NCBI GenBank assembly: GCA_026168605.1
Contig: JAPFDX010000016.1
Location: 1-64,000, forward strand
Length of the DNA: 64,000 bases
Origin: Roseburia sp.
GTDB taxonomy: Bacteria; Bacillota; Clostridia; Lachnospirales; Lachnospiraceae
Direction: 5' to 3'
The translations under genes and the position numbers were made by a program. Below, piece by piece: positions 46,320 to 54,888 of the stretch (its first letter is position 1; each line of letters starts with the position of its first letter). The notes below the pieces were generated by a model that worked only from the letters and a program-made list of their open reading frames with translations, made no database searches and had not been told where the DNA came from.

Positions 46320-47687
46320 ATGAACAGAAAGAAAGCAGGAATTGTGATTGGAACAGTGATAGCGATTGCGGCGCTCGGGGGAACCGGTTTTTATTTTCGT
46401 GAGGAGATCAAGGAAATGCTTCCTTTTTTTCAGGACGGGAGCGCGGAGGACCGCGTCTTTGTGGAGAAGGTTTCCCGTGTGATGAACCAGTACGCAGGAC
46501 CGTCAAACCGCTATAACGGTACGGTGGAGTCGCAGGATACGTTTGAGGTCAATGTGGATTCCAACCGCAAGGTCAGTGAGATCAAGGTTGCAGTCGGCGA
46601 TGTGGTGGAGGAGAACCAGACGCTTCTGACCTACGATACGAGTGAGCTTACCATGCAGATCGCGCAGGCGAATCTGGAGGTGGAGAGCATCAACAACGAT
46701 ATTGCCAATTATACCAAGCAGAAGGAGACGCTGGAGCAGGAGCGGGAGAAGGCGGCGGAGTCGGAGAAGTTTTCCTATACGACGCAGATCCAGAATATAG
46801 AGAATTCAATCGCGCAGAAGCAGTTTGATCTGGAGAGCAAGCAGCTTGAGATCTCCAAGTTTCAGAAACAGGTCAGTAATTCCGAGGTAAAGAGCAAGGT
46901 TGCGGGCGTTGTGCGGGAGATCAATGAAAAGGGAATGGATGCAAACGGGAATACCGCGCCGTTTATGACGATTTTAAAGACGGGAGAGTACCGTGTGAAA
47001 GGCAGTATTGACGAGCAGAATATCTGGACGCTGTCCGAGGGGCAGGCGGTTGTGATCCGCTCAAGGGTGGATGAGACAAAGACGTGGAATGGTACGATCT
47101 CCCTGATCGATACAGAAAAACCGCAGGAGTCGGGCGGCAGCAATATGTATGCGAGCAGTTCGGACGGTGCCATGACGGCGACAAAGTATCCGTTTTATAT
47201 CGACCTTGAGACCGCAGACGGGCTGATCCTGGGACAGCACGTGTACATAGAGCTCGACAACGGGCAGGAGCAGGTAAAGGAAGGGCTCTGGCTGTACGGG
47301 TCGTATATCGTTCAGGACGAGGATCAGCCGTATGTGTGGGTGGCCAATGACAAGAACCGCCTGGAAAAACGCTATGTGGAGCTCGGAGAGTACGATGAGG
47401 CGATGGATGAATATGAGATCGTGTCGGGACTGACGGGAGACGATTACGTCACCTGGCCGATGCCCGGTCTGTATGAGGGTATCGTCACCGTCACCGATGA
47501 GGCGGAGGTGGATTATTCCTCGCCGCTATACAATCAGGATCCGGCGGGAACGGAGATGCCGATGGACGATATGTACACTGAGGATCTGTACCCGGGTGAG
47601 ATGGGCACGGAGTACATGGTGGATGAAATGATGGGTACAGAGGCAGTTATGGATGTGGAGACGTCCGACACGGAGGTGACCGAATGA
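46320..47687 (+). CDS. HlyD/MacA-type adaptor subunit of an ABC exporter (first of two)
   Basis: 455 residues from ATG 46320 with ggagg six bases upstream. One N-terminal membrane helix (about 6-28) leaves the rest outside. Lipoyl/barrel-type halves (NVDSNRKVSEIKVAVGDVVEENQTLL and KSKVAGVVREINEKG) flank a coiled-coil hairpin (about 115-195). The C-terminal 50 residues are rich in Asp, Glu, Met and Tyr, an unusual acidic tail. It overlaps the ATPase gene by four bases and belongs to a four-gene exporter operon similar in layout to B. subtilis yknXYZ. Confidence 0.85.
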   Translation: MNRKKAGIVIGTVIAIAALGGTGFYFREEIKEMLPFFQDGSAEDRVFVEKVSRVMNQYAGPSNRYNGTVESQDTFEVNVDSNRKVSEIKVAVGDVVEENQTLLTYDTSELTMQIAQANLEVESINNDIANYTKQKETLEQEREKAAESEKFSYTTQIQNIENSIAQKQFDLESKQLEISKFQKQVSNSEVKSKVAGVVREINEKGMDANGNTAPFMTILKTGEYRVKGSIDEQNIWTLSEGQAVVIRSRVDETKTWNGTISLIDTEKPQESGGSNMYASSSDGAMTATKYPFYIDLETADGLILGQHVYIELDNGQEQVKEGLWLYGSYIVQDEDQPYVWVANDKNRLEKRYVELGEYDEAMDEYEIVSGLTGDDYVTWPMPGLYEGIVTVTDEAEVDYSSPLYNQDPAGTEMPMDDMYTEDLYPGEMGTEYMVDEMMGTEAVMDVETSDTEVTE

Positions 47688-48373
47688 TATTGAATCTGCA
47701 AAATATATTTAAGGATTACCAGCAGGAAAAGCTGGTCGTCCCGGTGCTAAAGGACGTCTGCCTGACGGTCGAGGAGGGGGAGTATGTCGCCATTATGGGA
47801 CCGTCCGGCTCCGGAAAGACGACGTTGATGAATATTATCGGCTGCCTTGACCGCCCGACCAGCGGCAGCTATGAGCTGGCAGGCGAGGACGTGCTAAAGT
47901 TAAAAGACAGGGAGCTTTCAGATCTGCGCCTGCGCAGTATCGGGTTTGTGTTTCAGAGTTTCCATCTGATGCCGCGCGAGAGCGCGATGGAGAATGTAGC
48001 GCTTCCGCTAAGTTATGCGGGCGTGCGCAAGAAAGAGCGGAAGGAGCGGGCGACAAAGGCGCTGGAGCGCGTGGGGCTTGGCGACCGTGTGAATTTCCGC
48101 CCGACACAGTTGTCCGGCGGACAGAAGCAGCGCGTGGCGATCGCACGCGCGATGGTCAACAATCCGAAGATCCTGCTGGCGGATGAGCCGACGGGAGCGC
48201 TCGATTCGAAGTCCGGGGAACAGATCATGGAGCTGTTCCAGAAACTGAACGAGGAGGGGGTCACCATTGTGATGATCACCCACGACCCGAAGATTGCGGC
48301 GAATGCAAAGCGGACGGTGCGCATTATCGACGGAGAGATTTATGAGGGAGAGGAGGGCGATGCAGTATCATGA
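47684..48373 (+). CDS. ABC transporter ATPase (MacB/LolD type)
   Basis: 229 residues; ATGA overlaps with both neighbours. Walker A GPSGSGKTT (about 38-46), Q-loop FVFQSFHLMPR, signature LSGGQKQRVAIARAM, Walker B ILLADEPTGALD and switch His in MITHD. Drives the FtsX-like permease encoded two genes downstream. Confidence 0.93.
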   Translation: MILNLQNIFKDYQQEKLVVPVLKDVCLTVEEGEYVAIMGPSGSGKTTLMNIIGCLDRPTSGSYELAGEDVLKLKDRELSDLRLRSIGFVFQSFHLMPRESAMENVALPLSYAGVRKKERKERATKALERVGLGDRVNFRPTQLSGGQKQRVAIARAMVNNPKILLADEPTGALDSKSGEQIMELFQKLNEEGVTIVMITHDPKIAANAKRTVRIIDGEIYEGEEGDAVS

Positions 48374-50061
48374 GGATAAAGCGGGTGATAGCGGCTGTGG
48401 CAGGAAGCGCTGTGGCGGTTGCGGCAGTTGGCGGAGGAATCTATGGCTACAAGACGTATCAGGACAAACAGCTCGTCGCTGAGGTGTTCCCGGTTGCAAA
48501 TATCAATATGGGCTACTGGGGGGATTCCGCGACAAGCTACGGCATGGTGACGAACGACTCCTCCCAGGAGATCTATCTGGACAGCTCCAAATCCGCAAAG
48601 CAAGTCTTTGTGGAGGAAGGGGACACCGTGAAGGTGGGAGATCCGCTGATGGAGTATGATACGGCGGAGATCCAGATCGACATTGAGCGGAAAAAAATAG
48701 AGATCAATACGCTTGAGAACAATATTGCGATGGCGAGCCACAAGCTGGACAGTCTGAAAAATGCAAAGCCGGTGGATAAGACGCCGCCGAAGATCGATAC
48801 GGAGGAGCTGGAGAAATACCAGCAGCAGGATGAGATCAACAATTCTATTCCGGAGACGGACGAAAAGGACATCAGAATTTATAACCATCTGAGCGCCATG
48901 TCTGTTCCGTCCAATGCGACGTTTGATCCGGCGACGAATGAGCCGGTGCTGCCGGCAGGCACGGAGGACGATCCGTATATTTATTATTGCAATGCAAATG
49001 CCTATGCATACGGAAGTTTTTTTAATTCCATCCGGCCGACCGCCGAGGGGGAACCGGGAAAATATGTCGTGTTTTATGTGTGCAAAAAGGATGAGAACGG
49101 TAAGGCGATGCTGGAGACGGGGGAGGACGGAAAACCGGATCCGAATAAGCCGGTGATCGATACAAGCGTGACGGAGAATACCGCGCAGCTAAACGGAAAC
49201 AGCATCCCGGCAGATTATGATGAGAGCCGGATGTGGTATGTTTTTACCGGAAAAGAATACATCCCGAGTTCCCTGGCGGACCAGTATATGGAAGAATTTA
49301 TGGAACACGCCACGGACTGGGAAATGCCGGAAGGGTACACCGAGGAGGAGCTGGTCAAGGAGATCACAGAGACGGAGAATCAGCTAAAGACGCTTGATAT
49401 CCAGCGCAGACAGCAGCTTTTGCAGCTTGAGTCCATGCAGAAAACGGCGTCGGACGGCATCGTCTATGCGGAGGTGGACGGCGTTGTCAAGACGGTGGGC
49501 GACCCGGAGGAGTTCCAGCAGAATGGCACGGCGTTTCTCGTAGTCTCAGGGGATGACGGTCTGTATGTGAGCGGGACGATCAGCGAGCTTCTGCTTGCGG
49601 ATGTAGAAGTCGGCACTGTGGTGACGGCGAATTCATGGGAGAGCGGCATGACTTTCCAGGCGACAGTCACGGAGGTTTCCGATTATCCGGTTGCCGGAAA
49701 TGCGATGGGGGATGGCAATCCGAACGTTTCCTATTATTCCTACACGGCGTATATCGAGGACAGCTCCGGACTGCGCAACGGCGAGTATGTCGATCTGTCG
49801 ATCGCGACGAACCAGTCTGAGACCGGCGGACTTTTCATTGAAAAGGCGTATGTCCGTGAGGAGAACGGCAAGTCCTACTGCATGATCGCGGATGAAAACG
49901 GAAAACTGAAAAAGCAGTATGTTGTCACGGGAAGAACGGTGTACGGTTCGGCGGTTGAGATCAAATCCGGTCTGACAGAGGAGGACCTGATCGCATTCCC
50001 TTATGGGAAGGCAGCAGCCGAGGGTGTGACGGTGAAAGAAACAGACGGTATCAATTATTAG
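48370..50061 (+). CDS. HlyD/MacA-type adaptor subunit (second of two) with an inserted domain
   Basis: 563 residues, start ATG 48370 overlapping the ATPase stop. N-terminal membrane helix (about 5-25); first barrel half with VFVEEGDTVKVGDPLMEYDTAE; coiled-coil helix to about 135. Between the two coiled-coil helices lies an extra stretch of roughly 150 residues (about 155-310) rich in Asn, Asp, Pro and Tyr (for example TEDDPYIYYCNANAYAYGSF and MWYVFTGKEYIPSSL) that ordinary adaptors lack. The second helix (EELVKEITETENQLKTLDIQ) and second barrel half (DGIVYAEVDGVVKTVG) follow. It is clearly not a copy of the first adaptor. Confidence 0.82.
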   Translation: MRIKRVIAAVAGSAVAVAAVGGGIYGYKTYQDKQLVAEVFPVANINMGYWGDSATSYGMVTNDSSQEIYLDSSKSAKQVFVEEGDTVKVGDPLMEYDTAEIQIDIERKKIEINTLENNIAMASHKLDSLKNAKPVDKTPPKIDTEELEKYQQQDEINNSIPETDEKDIRIYNHLSAMSVPSNATFDPATNEPVLPAGTEDDPYIYYCNANAYAYGSFFNSIRPTAEGEPGKYVVFYVCKKDENGKAMLETGEDGKPDPNKPVIDTSVTENTAQLNGNSIPADYDESRMWYVFTGKEYIPSSLADQYMEEFMEHATDWEMPEGYTEEELVKEITETENQLKTLDIQRRQQLLQLESMQKTASDGIVYAEVDGVVKTVGDPEEFQQNGTAFLVVSGDDGLYVSGTISELLLADVEVGTVVTANSWESGMTFQATVTEVSDYPVAGNAMGDGNPNVSYYSYTAYIEDSSGLRNGEYVDLSIATNQSETGGLFIEKAYVREENGKSYCMIADENGKLKKQYVVTGRTVYGSAVEIKSGLTEEDLIAFPYGKAAAEGVTVKETDGINY

Positions 50062-50070
50062 GAGGGAACT

Positions 50071-51324
50071 ATGTTTGAAAATATAAGATTATCTTTTCAG
50101 GGTATCTGGTCACATAAAATGCGTTCCTTCCTGACGATGCTCGGTATTATTATCGGTATTGCGGCAATTATTGCGATTGTTTCTACAATTAAGGGAACAA
50201 ATGAGCAGATCAAGGAAAATCTGGTCGGTTCGGGGGAAAATACGGTGGAGGTCGCGCTGTTTCAGGGCGAGTGGCAGTACGAGATGTCCTACAACGGCAT
50301 CCCGGCGGGCGTGCCGCTTGTCACCGACGAGGTGATGGAGGAGCTGCGCGGGATCTCGCACGTGGAAAATGTGTCCCGCTATCTGAGCAGACAGGACTAC
50401 AACGGTGTATATCACTTAAATACCGGACTTTCCGGCGGATATGTGAAAGGGATCGATGCAAATTATTTTGACACCTGCAATTACATAGTAAAAGAGGGCA
50501 GGGGATTTACGCAGAATGATTTTGATACCTACCGCAAGGTCGCGATTCTCGACGAGGATTCTGCAGACGCACTTTTTCAGGGGGAGGAGGCGATCGGCAG
50601 CACGATCGAGATCCAGCAGGAGCCGTACATTGTCGTCGGGATCGTGACGAAGGCGAAGGAGTTTGAGCCAGTCATCAATTCGATTGAGGATTACTATACT
50701 TATGCGCAGAATTCGGCGGGTTCCGTCTATATTCCGGACACGACATGGCCGATCATTTACCAGTACGACGAGCCGCAGAATGTGATGGTGCGCGTGGAGA
50801 GCACGGACTATATGACGAGCGCGGGCAAGGAGAGTGCAGATATTTTAAATTCCTATCTGACGGTCACGGACGATACGATCGCCTACAAGGCGAAGGATCT
50901 GATGGAGCAGGCGCAGCAGATCCAGGAGTTGAGCAGCTCCACGAACACGATGCTCATCTGGATCGCGGGTATCTCGCTGATCGTCGGGGGTATTGGCGTC
51001 ATGAATATTATGCTGGTATCCGTTACGGAGCGCACCCAGGAGATCGGTCTGAAGAAGGCGATCGGGGCGAGAAAGTCCAAGATCCTGGGGCAGTTTCTGA
51101 CTGAGGCTGCCGTGTTGACAAGTATGGGCGGTCTGATCGGGGTTCTGGTCGGGATCATACTCGCACAGGTTATTTCCTATATCAGTACCACACCGGTGGC
51201 GATCAGTGTGCCGGCGGCTGTCGGGGCAGTGGCATTCTCGATGGTGATCGGAATCGTGTTTGGAGTGTTCCCGTCCTACAAGGCGGCGAATCTCAATCCG
51301 ATCGATGCGCTGCGGCATGAGTAA
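50071..51324 (+). CDS. ABC transporter permease (MacB/FtsX type)
   Basis: 417 residues, ATG 50071 after aggagggaact. MacB topology: N-terminal helix in MRSFLTMLGIIIGIAAIIAI, a large extracellular domain (about 45-285), then three helices with GGIGVMNIMLVSVTERTQEIGLKKAIGA and the final YKAANLNPIDALRHE, a family hallmark. It should pump peptides, lipids or drugs across or out of the membrane with the two adaptors. Confidence 0.93.
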   Translation: MFENIRLSFQGIWSHKMRSFLTMLGIIIGIAAIIAIVSTIKGTNEQIKENLVGSGENTVEVALFQGEWQYEMSYNGIPAGVPLVTDEVMEELRGISHVENVSRYLSRQDYNGVYHLNTGLSGGYVKGIDANYFDTCNYIVKEGRGFTQNDFDTYRKVAILDEDSADALFQGEEAIGSTIEIQQEPYIVVGIVTKAKEFEPVINSIEDYYTYAQNSAGSVYIPDTTWPIIYQYDEPQNVMVRVESTDYMTSAGKESADILNSYLTVTDDTIAYKAKDLMEQAQQIQELSSSTNTMLIWIAGISLIVGGIGVMNIMLVSVTERTQEIGLKKAIGARKSKILGQFLTEAAVLTSMGGLIGVLVGIILAQVISYISTTPVAISVPAAVGAVAFSMVIGIVFGVFPSYKAANLNPIDALRHE

Positions 51325-51347
51325 GAAAAGGCAGGAGATCAAACGGC

Positions 51348-52517
51348 ATGAAAAGAATCGTAATGATGGAGGGCGGCGTTGAGACACTGGCGTATTTTTC
51401 CCACCAGATGGCAAAGGAATTTGAGCGGATGGGCTGCGCTGTATTTTTCTATGATCTGAAACATGAGGAACAGAGCGCGAGAAAGCTGCGGAAGTTTTTG
51501 AAAATGCGGGAGACAGCACTCGTCACCTTTAATTTTCAGGGGCTGGAGAAGGAGCCGGGCGTTTACAGGGAGGGCGTCGGCTATATCTGGGACACCTATC
51601 AGATGCCGTGCTTTAATATCACGGCGGACCATCCGTATTTTTATCACGAGCATCTGGGCGAGCTGCCAAAAGACTATCGCCACATTAGCATTGATCGTTT
51701 TCAGGAGCAGTATTTTAAGGAATTTTATCCGGAGTTCGCACATATTGGGTTTCTTCCCCTGGCGGGCACAGAGCTCTGTGACGGTGAGGGGCAGGAGAAG
51801 CTTTACGAGGTGATTTTTACCGGGAACTACACAGAGCTGTCCTTTTTTGAGCCTTACATCCACTGGATCAACGACGAGTACGCGGCGTTTTATCAGGGAA
51901 TTATCGATGAACTGATAGAAAAGCCGTGCCGGACAGTGGAGGAGGTCGCGCTCGCGCACTGTGAGCGCGAGATGGGGCGCGAGCCGAACGACCAGTTGCG
52001 CATCGCGCTCTCCAAAATGATTTTTATCGATCTGTATGTGCGCAATTACTGGCGAGGAAAGGCAGTGTGTGCGCTGGTGAATGAGGGGATTCCCGTGGAT
52101 GTGGTGGGCGAGGGCTGGAAAAAGCTTCCGGGCGTCCGCCATCCCGAGCTGCTTCGGATTCACCCGCAGACGGATTCCCTCACCTGCCTTCGGATGATAC
52201 GGCAGGCGAAAATCTCGCTGAACGTCATGCCGTGGTTTAAGGACGGCGCGCATGACCGCGTGTTCAACTCGATCCTAAACGGTGCAGTCTGCGTCTCTGA
52301 CACGAGCGGTTACCTCTGTGAGGAATTGAAGGATGGCGAGGGCGTCTGCTATTACACACTGGAGCATCTGGAGGCGCTTCCGGGAAAAGTGAAGGATTTG
52401 CTGCAAAATGAAGAGAAAATGCAGGAGATTGTCACCTGTGGCAGGAAGAAGGTGCGTGCGGCGCATACGTGGGCGCAGAGAGCCGGGAAGCTGGCAGAGT
52501 GGATGGAAGAGATATGA
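51348..52517 (+). CDS. CgeB-like glycosyltransferase
   Basis: 389 residues, ATG 51348 (caggagatcaaacggc upstream). Two Rossmann-like halves: an N-terminal part with HMxK-type EFERMGCAVFFYD and ITADHPYFYHE, and a C-terminal part with VDVVGEGWKKLPGV, SLNVMPWFKDGAHDRVFNSI and GAVCVSDTSGYLCEEL, as in glycosyltransferases of the CgeB/GT4-like group. In Bacillus CgeB modifies the spore surface; here donor and acceptor are unknown. 23 bases behind the exporter operon and possibly co-transcribed. Confidence 0.75.
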   Translation: MKRIVMMEGGVETLAYFSHQMAKEFERMGCAVFFYDLKHEEQSARKLRKFLKMRETALVTFNFQGLEKEPGVYREGVGYIWDTYQMPCFNITADHPYFYHEHLGELPKDYRHISIDRFQEQYFKEFYPEFAHIGFLPLAGTELCDGEGQEKLYEVIFTGNYTELSFFEPYIHWINDEYAAFYQGIIDELIEKPCRTVEEVALAHCEREMGREPNDQLRIALSKMIFIDLYVRNYWRGKAVCALVNEGIPVDVVGEGWKKLPGVRHPELLRIHPQTDSLTCLRMIRQAKISLNVMPWFKDGAHDRVFNSILNGAVCVSDTSGYLCEELKDGEGVCYYTLEHLEALPGKVKDLLQNEEKMQEIVTCGRKKVRAAHTWAQRAGKLAEWMEEI

Positions 52518-52552
52518 GGAATGGTGATCGCTCCATACAAAATTTATACAAA

Positions 52553-52597
52553 AACCGGGCGTCGTGAGGGTTTCCCCCGCGGCGCCCGGTTTCTCTG
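52553..52597 (+). terminator. Intrinsic terminator after the glycosyltransferase gene
   Basis: Stem aaaccgggcg (52553-52562) with cgcccggttt (52584-52593), GC-rich loop, then ctctgtt. The A run before it also allows termination of the convergent gene. Confidence 0.75.
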
Positions 52598-52616
52598 TTA
52601 CCGTTTTTCTGTTGTA

Positions 52617-54461
52617 TTAGAACTGTGTTAATGTATTTGTACAGCTCATAATTGCAACGAGCACAGCCATGATAATACCGGCGAGATATGGATTCTTTGT
52701 AGCGCGGTAAAGTTTTCTTGAAACGACCGCTGCCACAGCCAGTACAATGATGACCGGATAGAGCCAGATTCCGATGATCGAACCTCCGAAGAACGGGAAG
52801 AATTCGTTTGGCAGGTATCCGCTGATAAAGAAGCAGCCGTACATGATCGCCACCATCACAACGCTAGGCAGAATATTGAAAATGACATTGACGCAGGTAT
52901 TGATCCATGGGCGTTTTCCCATTTCAAAATAGTTGTAGCTGTTGATGCAGATGGAGTTTGGTATGTAGTACAACAAAAACAGCGGCAGATACAGCAGGAT
53001 ATACGGAATCAGATCTGCATCGAATGCTTTTAAGGTCACTACCCATAGGCGGAAATCCGTCTTGAAGAAGTAGTCTGCCAAAAATACGAGACCGTAAGCT
53101 GAGACTGCAACAACCAGTGCGAGTACGAGCGTGAGCCCGAATTTTTTGAGACTGATCTTTACGCCATTTTCAGCGGTATCAGACGGCGCCTTTGTATATT
53201 TTTTTCCGAGCCAGAGCAGGAAAAGTGAAAACAGTCCGCACAGAGCCGCCCAGATCCCGATAAATGCCGGACCTGCCTGCGGCGCGATGCTTCCGAACAG
53301 ACCGGCGATGACGCTGTATCCGAACATATAGACGATAAAACTGAAAACGGAAGCTAAAATATTGCTGATCCAGAACCACTGTTTTACGCGGCCCTGAGGC
53401 GCCGGTGCAGGAGCGACCTCCTCGCTGGATTTCAAGGAAGCGAAGCACTGTGTTCCCAGCAGCACTTTGGCAAAACTGATCACGAACATGATAAAGCCTA
53501 CAAGTCCAAGGGCGTTGAAGAAGACCTTGATCTGCCAGAGCTGGTTATTGCCGTCGATCGGGTTCGGCGCGCTGAGGGATTCCTCAAAAAACTGGACGCT
53601 GGAGGTCACCACCTGCTTGGAAAAATGCGCCCACGGATGGGTGATCGCAGGATTATAAATGACGCGGAGAGCCTCTTTGCCGTCGATTTCTTCGCTGTAA
53701 ATCGTCTCGCTTGCGCGGGATTCAAGACCTGCGGGGTCTTGTCCGAAATACAGGAAGGACTGTGCATTTGCCTGCTTCAGAAAATCGCGCGGGGCAGTGT
53801 GGGAACCGTCCTCGTTGTATGTGCGGTGGAAAAATTCATCGTACTGGCACGCAACGATCCCGGCGTCCCTGTTTCCGAACATATTAAAATATGCGCCTTC
53901 CTCATCCGTGTAAACGGCGTCGTTGGACACCAGAAGGGCGGATGCGATCAGAGGTTCTTCGGCTTCATTGTCGAGAAGGACTGCGGTACGGCTTGCGAGT
54001 GCTCCGTTGGAATGTCCCGTGACGCCAATTTTTTCTTTGTCAACAAATGGAAGTGTCGCCATCATTTTTACCGCGTCGTACATTCCGTTTGCGTTGTTTT
54101 CCGGTTTCCACCAGTCGCCTGCCGGCAGAATGTCAGAATTGCCGTGTCCGTACATATCGATGGACAGTACCACATATCCGCGGCGCGCATATTCGACATA
54201 ATTCAGATCCTGCATTTCACGGTTGTTATACCATCCGTGGCTGCAGACGATCGCCGGGGCAGGATTCTCCGCCGTGGCTGTGTCCGGAATGAAGAGAAGT
54301 GCGCTCATCTGGTGTCCGCTTTCTGTCTCGAAGCGCAGATCTTTCACCGTGACGTGCCCGAAATTTGTCTGGATCATGCTTGCTCCAAGGCAACTGATGA
54401 GACAGATCAGAAGGGAGATACACAGCCAGAATCGCGGGGTAGATTTTTTCTTTTGGTTCAT
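52617..54461 (-). CDS. Membrane-anchored alpha/beta hydrolase with multi-helix C-terminal domain
   Basis: 614 residues from ATG 54461, chosen because ggagg lies eight bases upstream; ATG 54467 would leave only two. After a signal-anchor helix (about 10-30) comes an alpha/beta-hydrolase domain: APAIVCSHGWYNN (oxyanion region), YGHGNSD, and the nucleophile elbow GHSNGA with the catalytic Ser; a likely catalytic His is in ITHPWAHFS. From about residue 320 to the end there are about eight hydrophobic segments. The active domain should face outside. Substrate unknown. Preceded by a strong promoter and an attenuator-like leader. Confidence 0.8.
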   Translation of the reverse strand: MNQKKKSTPRFWLCISLLICLISCLGASMIQTNFGHVTVKDLRFETESGHQMSALLFIPDTATAENPAPAIVCSHGWYNNREMQDLNYVEYARRGYVVLSIDMYGHGNSDILPAGDWWKPENNANGMYDAVKMMATLPFVDKEKIGVTGHSNGALASRTAVLLDNEAEEPLIASALLVSNDAVYTDEEGAYFNMFGNRDAGIVACQYDEFFHRTYNEDGSHTAPRDFLKQANAQSFLYFGQDPAGLESRASETIYSEEIDGKEALRVIYNPAITHPWAHFSKQVVTSSVQFFEESLSAPNPIDGNNQLWQIKVFFNALGLVGFIMFVISFAKVLLGTQCFASLKSSEEVAPAPAPQGRVKQWFWISNILASVFSFIVYMFGYSVIAGLFGSIAPQAGPAFIGIWAALCGLFSLFLLWLGKKYTKAPSDTAENGVKISLKKFGLTLVLALVVAVSAYGLVFLADYFFKTDFRLWVVTLKAFDADLIPYILLYLPLFLLYYIPNSICINSYNYFEMGKRPWINTCVNVIFNILPSVVMVAIMYGCFFISGYLPNEFFPFFGGSIIGIWLYPVIIVLAVAAVVSRKLYRATKNPYLAGIIMAVLVAIMSCTNTLTQF

Positions 54462-54482
54462 AATCATATCCTCCTTACGTGT

Positions 54483-54539
54483 GTCTGCTACCGTCAGACA
54501 ATAAAAGGGCATACAGACAAACAAAAGTCTGTACACCCT
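54483..54539 (-). promoter_or_regulatory. Attenuator-like leader with intrinsic terminator
   Basis: On the minus strand the leader has agggtgtacagac (complement of 54527-54539) pairing over 13 bp with gtctgtatgccct (complement of 54506-54518), followed by TTTTATT: a terminator before the coding start. Just downstream, gtctg and cagac (complement of 54483-54499) form a second hairpin. The acagac/gtctg segments can also pair crosswise, giving four mutually exclusive pairings as in attenuators. No known riboswitch class is recognised. Confidence 0.6.
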
Positions 54540-54579
54540 TATCTCTGGTCTCTCAGGTAACAAGTATGTGTTTGATTGA

Positions 54580-54608
54580 ATTATACTTATTTCACATAAA
54601 TTTGTCAA
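54580..54608 (-). promoter_or_regulatory. Sigma-A promoter of the alpha/beta hydrolase gene
   Basis: Minus strand TTGACA (complement of 54603-54608), exactly 17 bases, TATAAT (complement of 54580-54585): a full consensus promoter, about 120 bases before the start codon. Confidence 0.85.
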
Positions 54609-54695
54609 TAATAAATAAAAATTTGTATATTTTAACTAATCTTGTAAGTTCAGCGTGCGCGCAGACAGGTTTCGGGCACTTATTTGGAAAAGCCC

Positions 54696-54724
54696 TTTAC
54701 AAACGCGCATACTCGGGTTAGAAT
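54696..54724 (+). promoter_or_regulatory. Sigma-A promoter of serS
   Basis: TTTACA (54696-54701), 17 bases, TAGAAT (54719-54724). The leader to the start codon is about 158 bases. It has a small gtcag/ctgac hairpin but no T-box core sequence that I can find. Confidence 0.7.
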
Positions 54725-54888
54725 TGTATATGATAATCGTTAAAAGATTTCGACAATGAAAATAGGAAGAATGACCTTTCGTCCCGGTGCAGATGTCAGG
54801 AGGCTGGCAGGCTGACACAGGGCGGGAGGTTTTTGTGTGATTCGGAAGGATTATGTGCGGAGTGGGCTCCGCAGAAAGAGGTAGAGGA

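Noticed and set aside
53625..54560. 311-codon open frame on the plus strand
   Set aside because: Shadow of the alpha/beta hydrolase gene, which has clear motifs, promoter and ribosome site on the other strand.
54725..54888. T-box riboswitch for serS
   Set aside because: The leader is about the right length, but I find neither the conserved AGGGTGGNACCGCG block nor a terminator before the gene.
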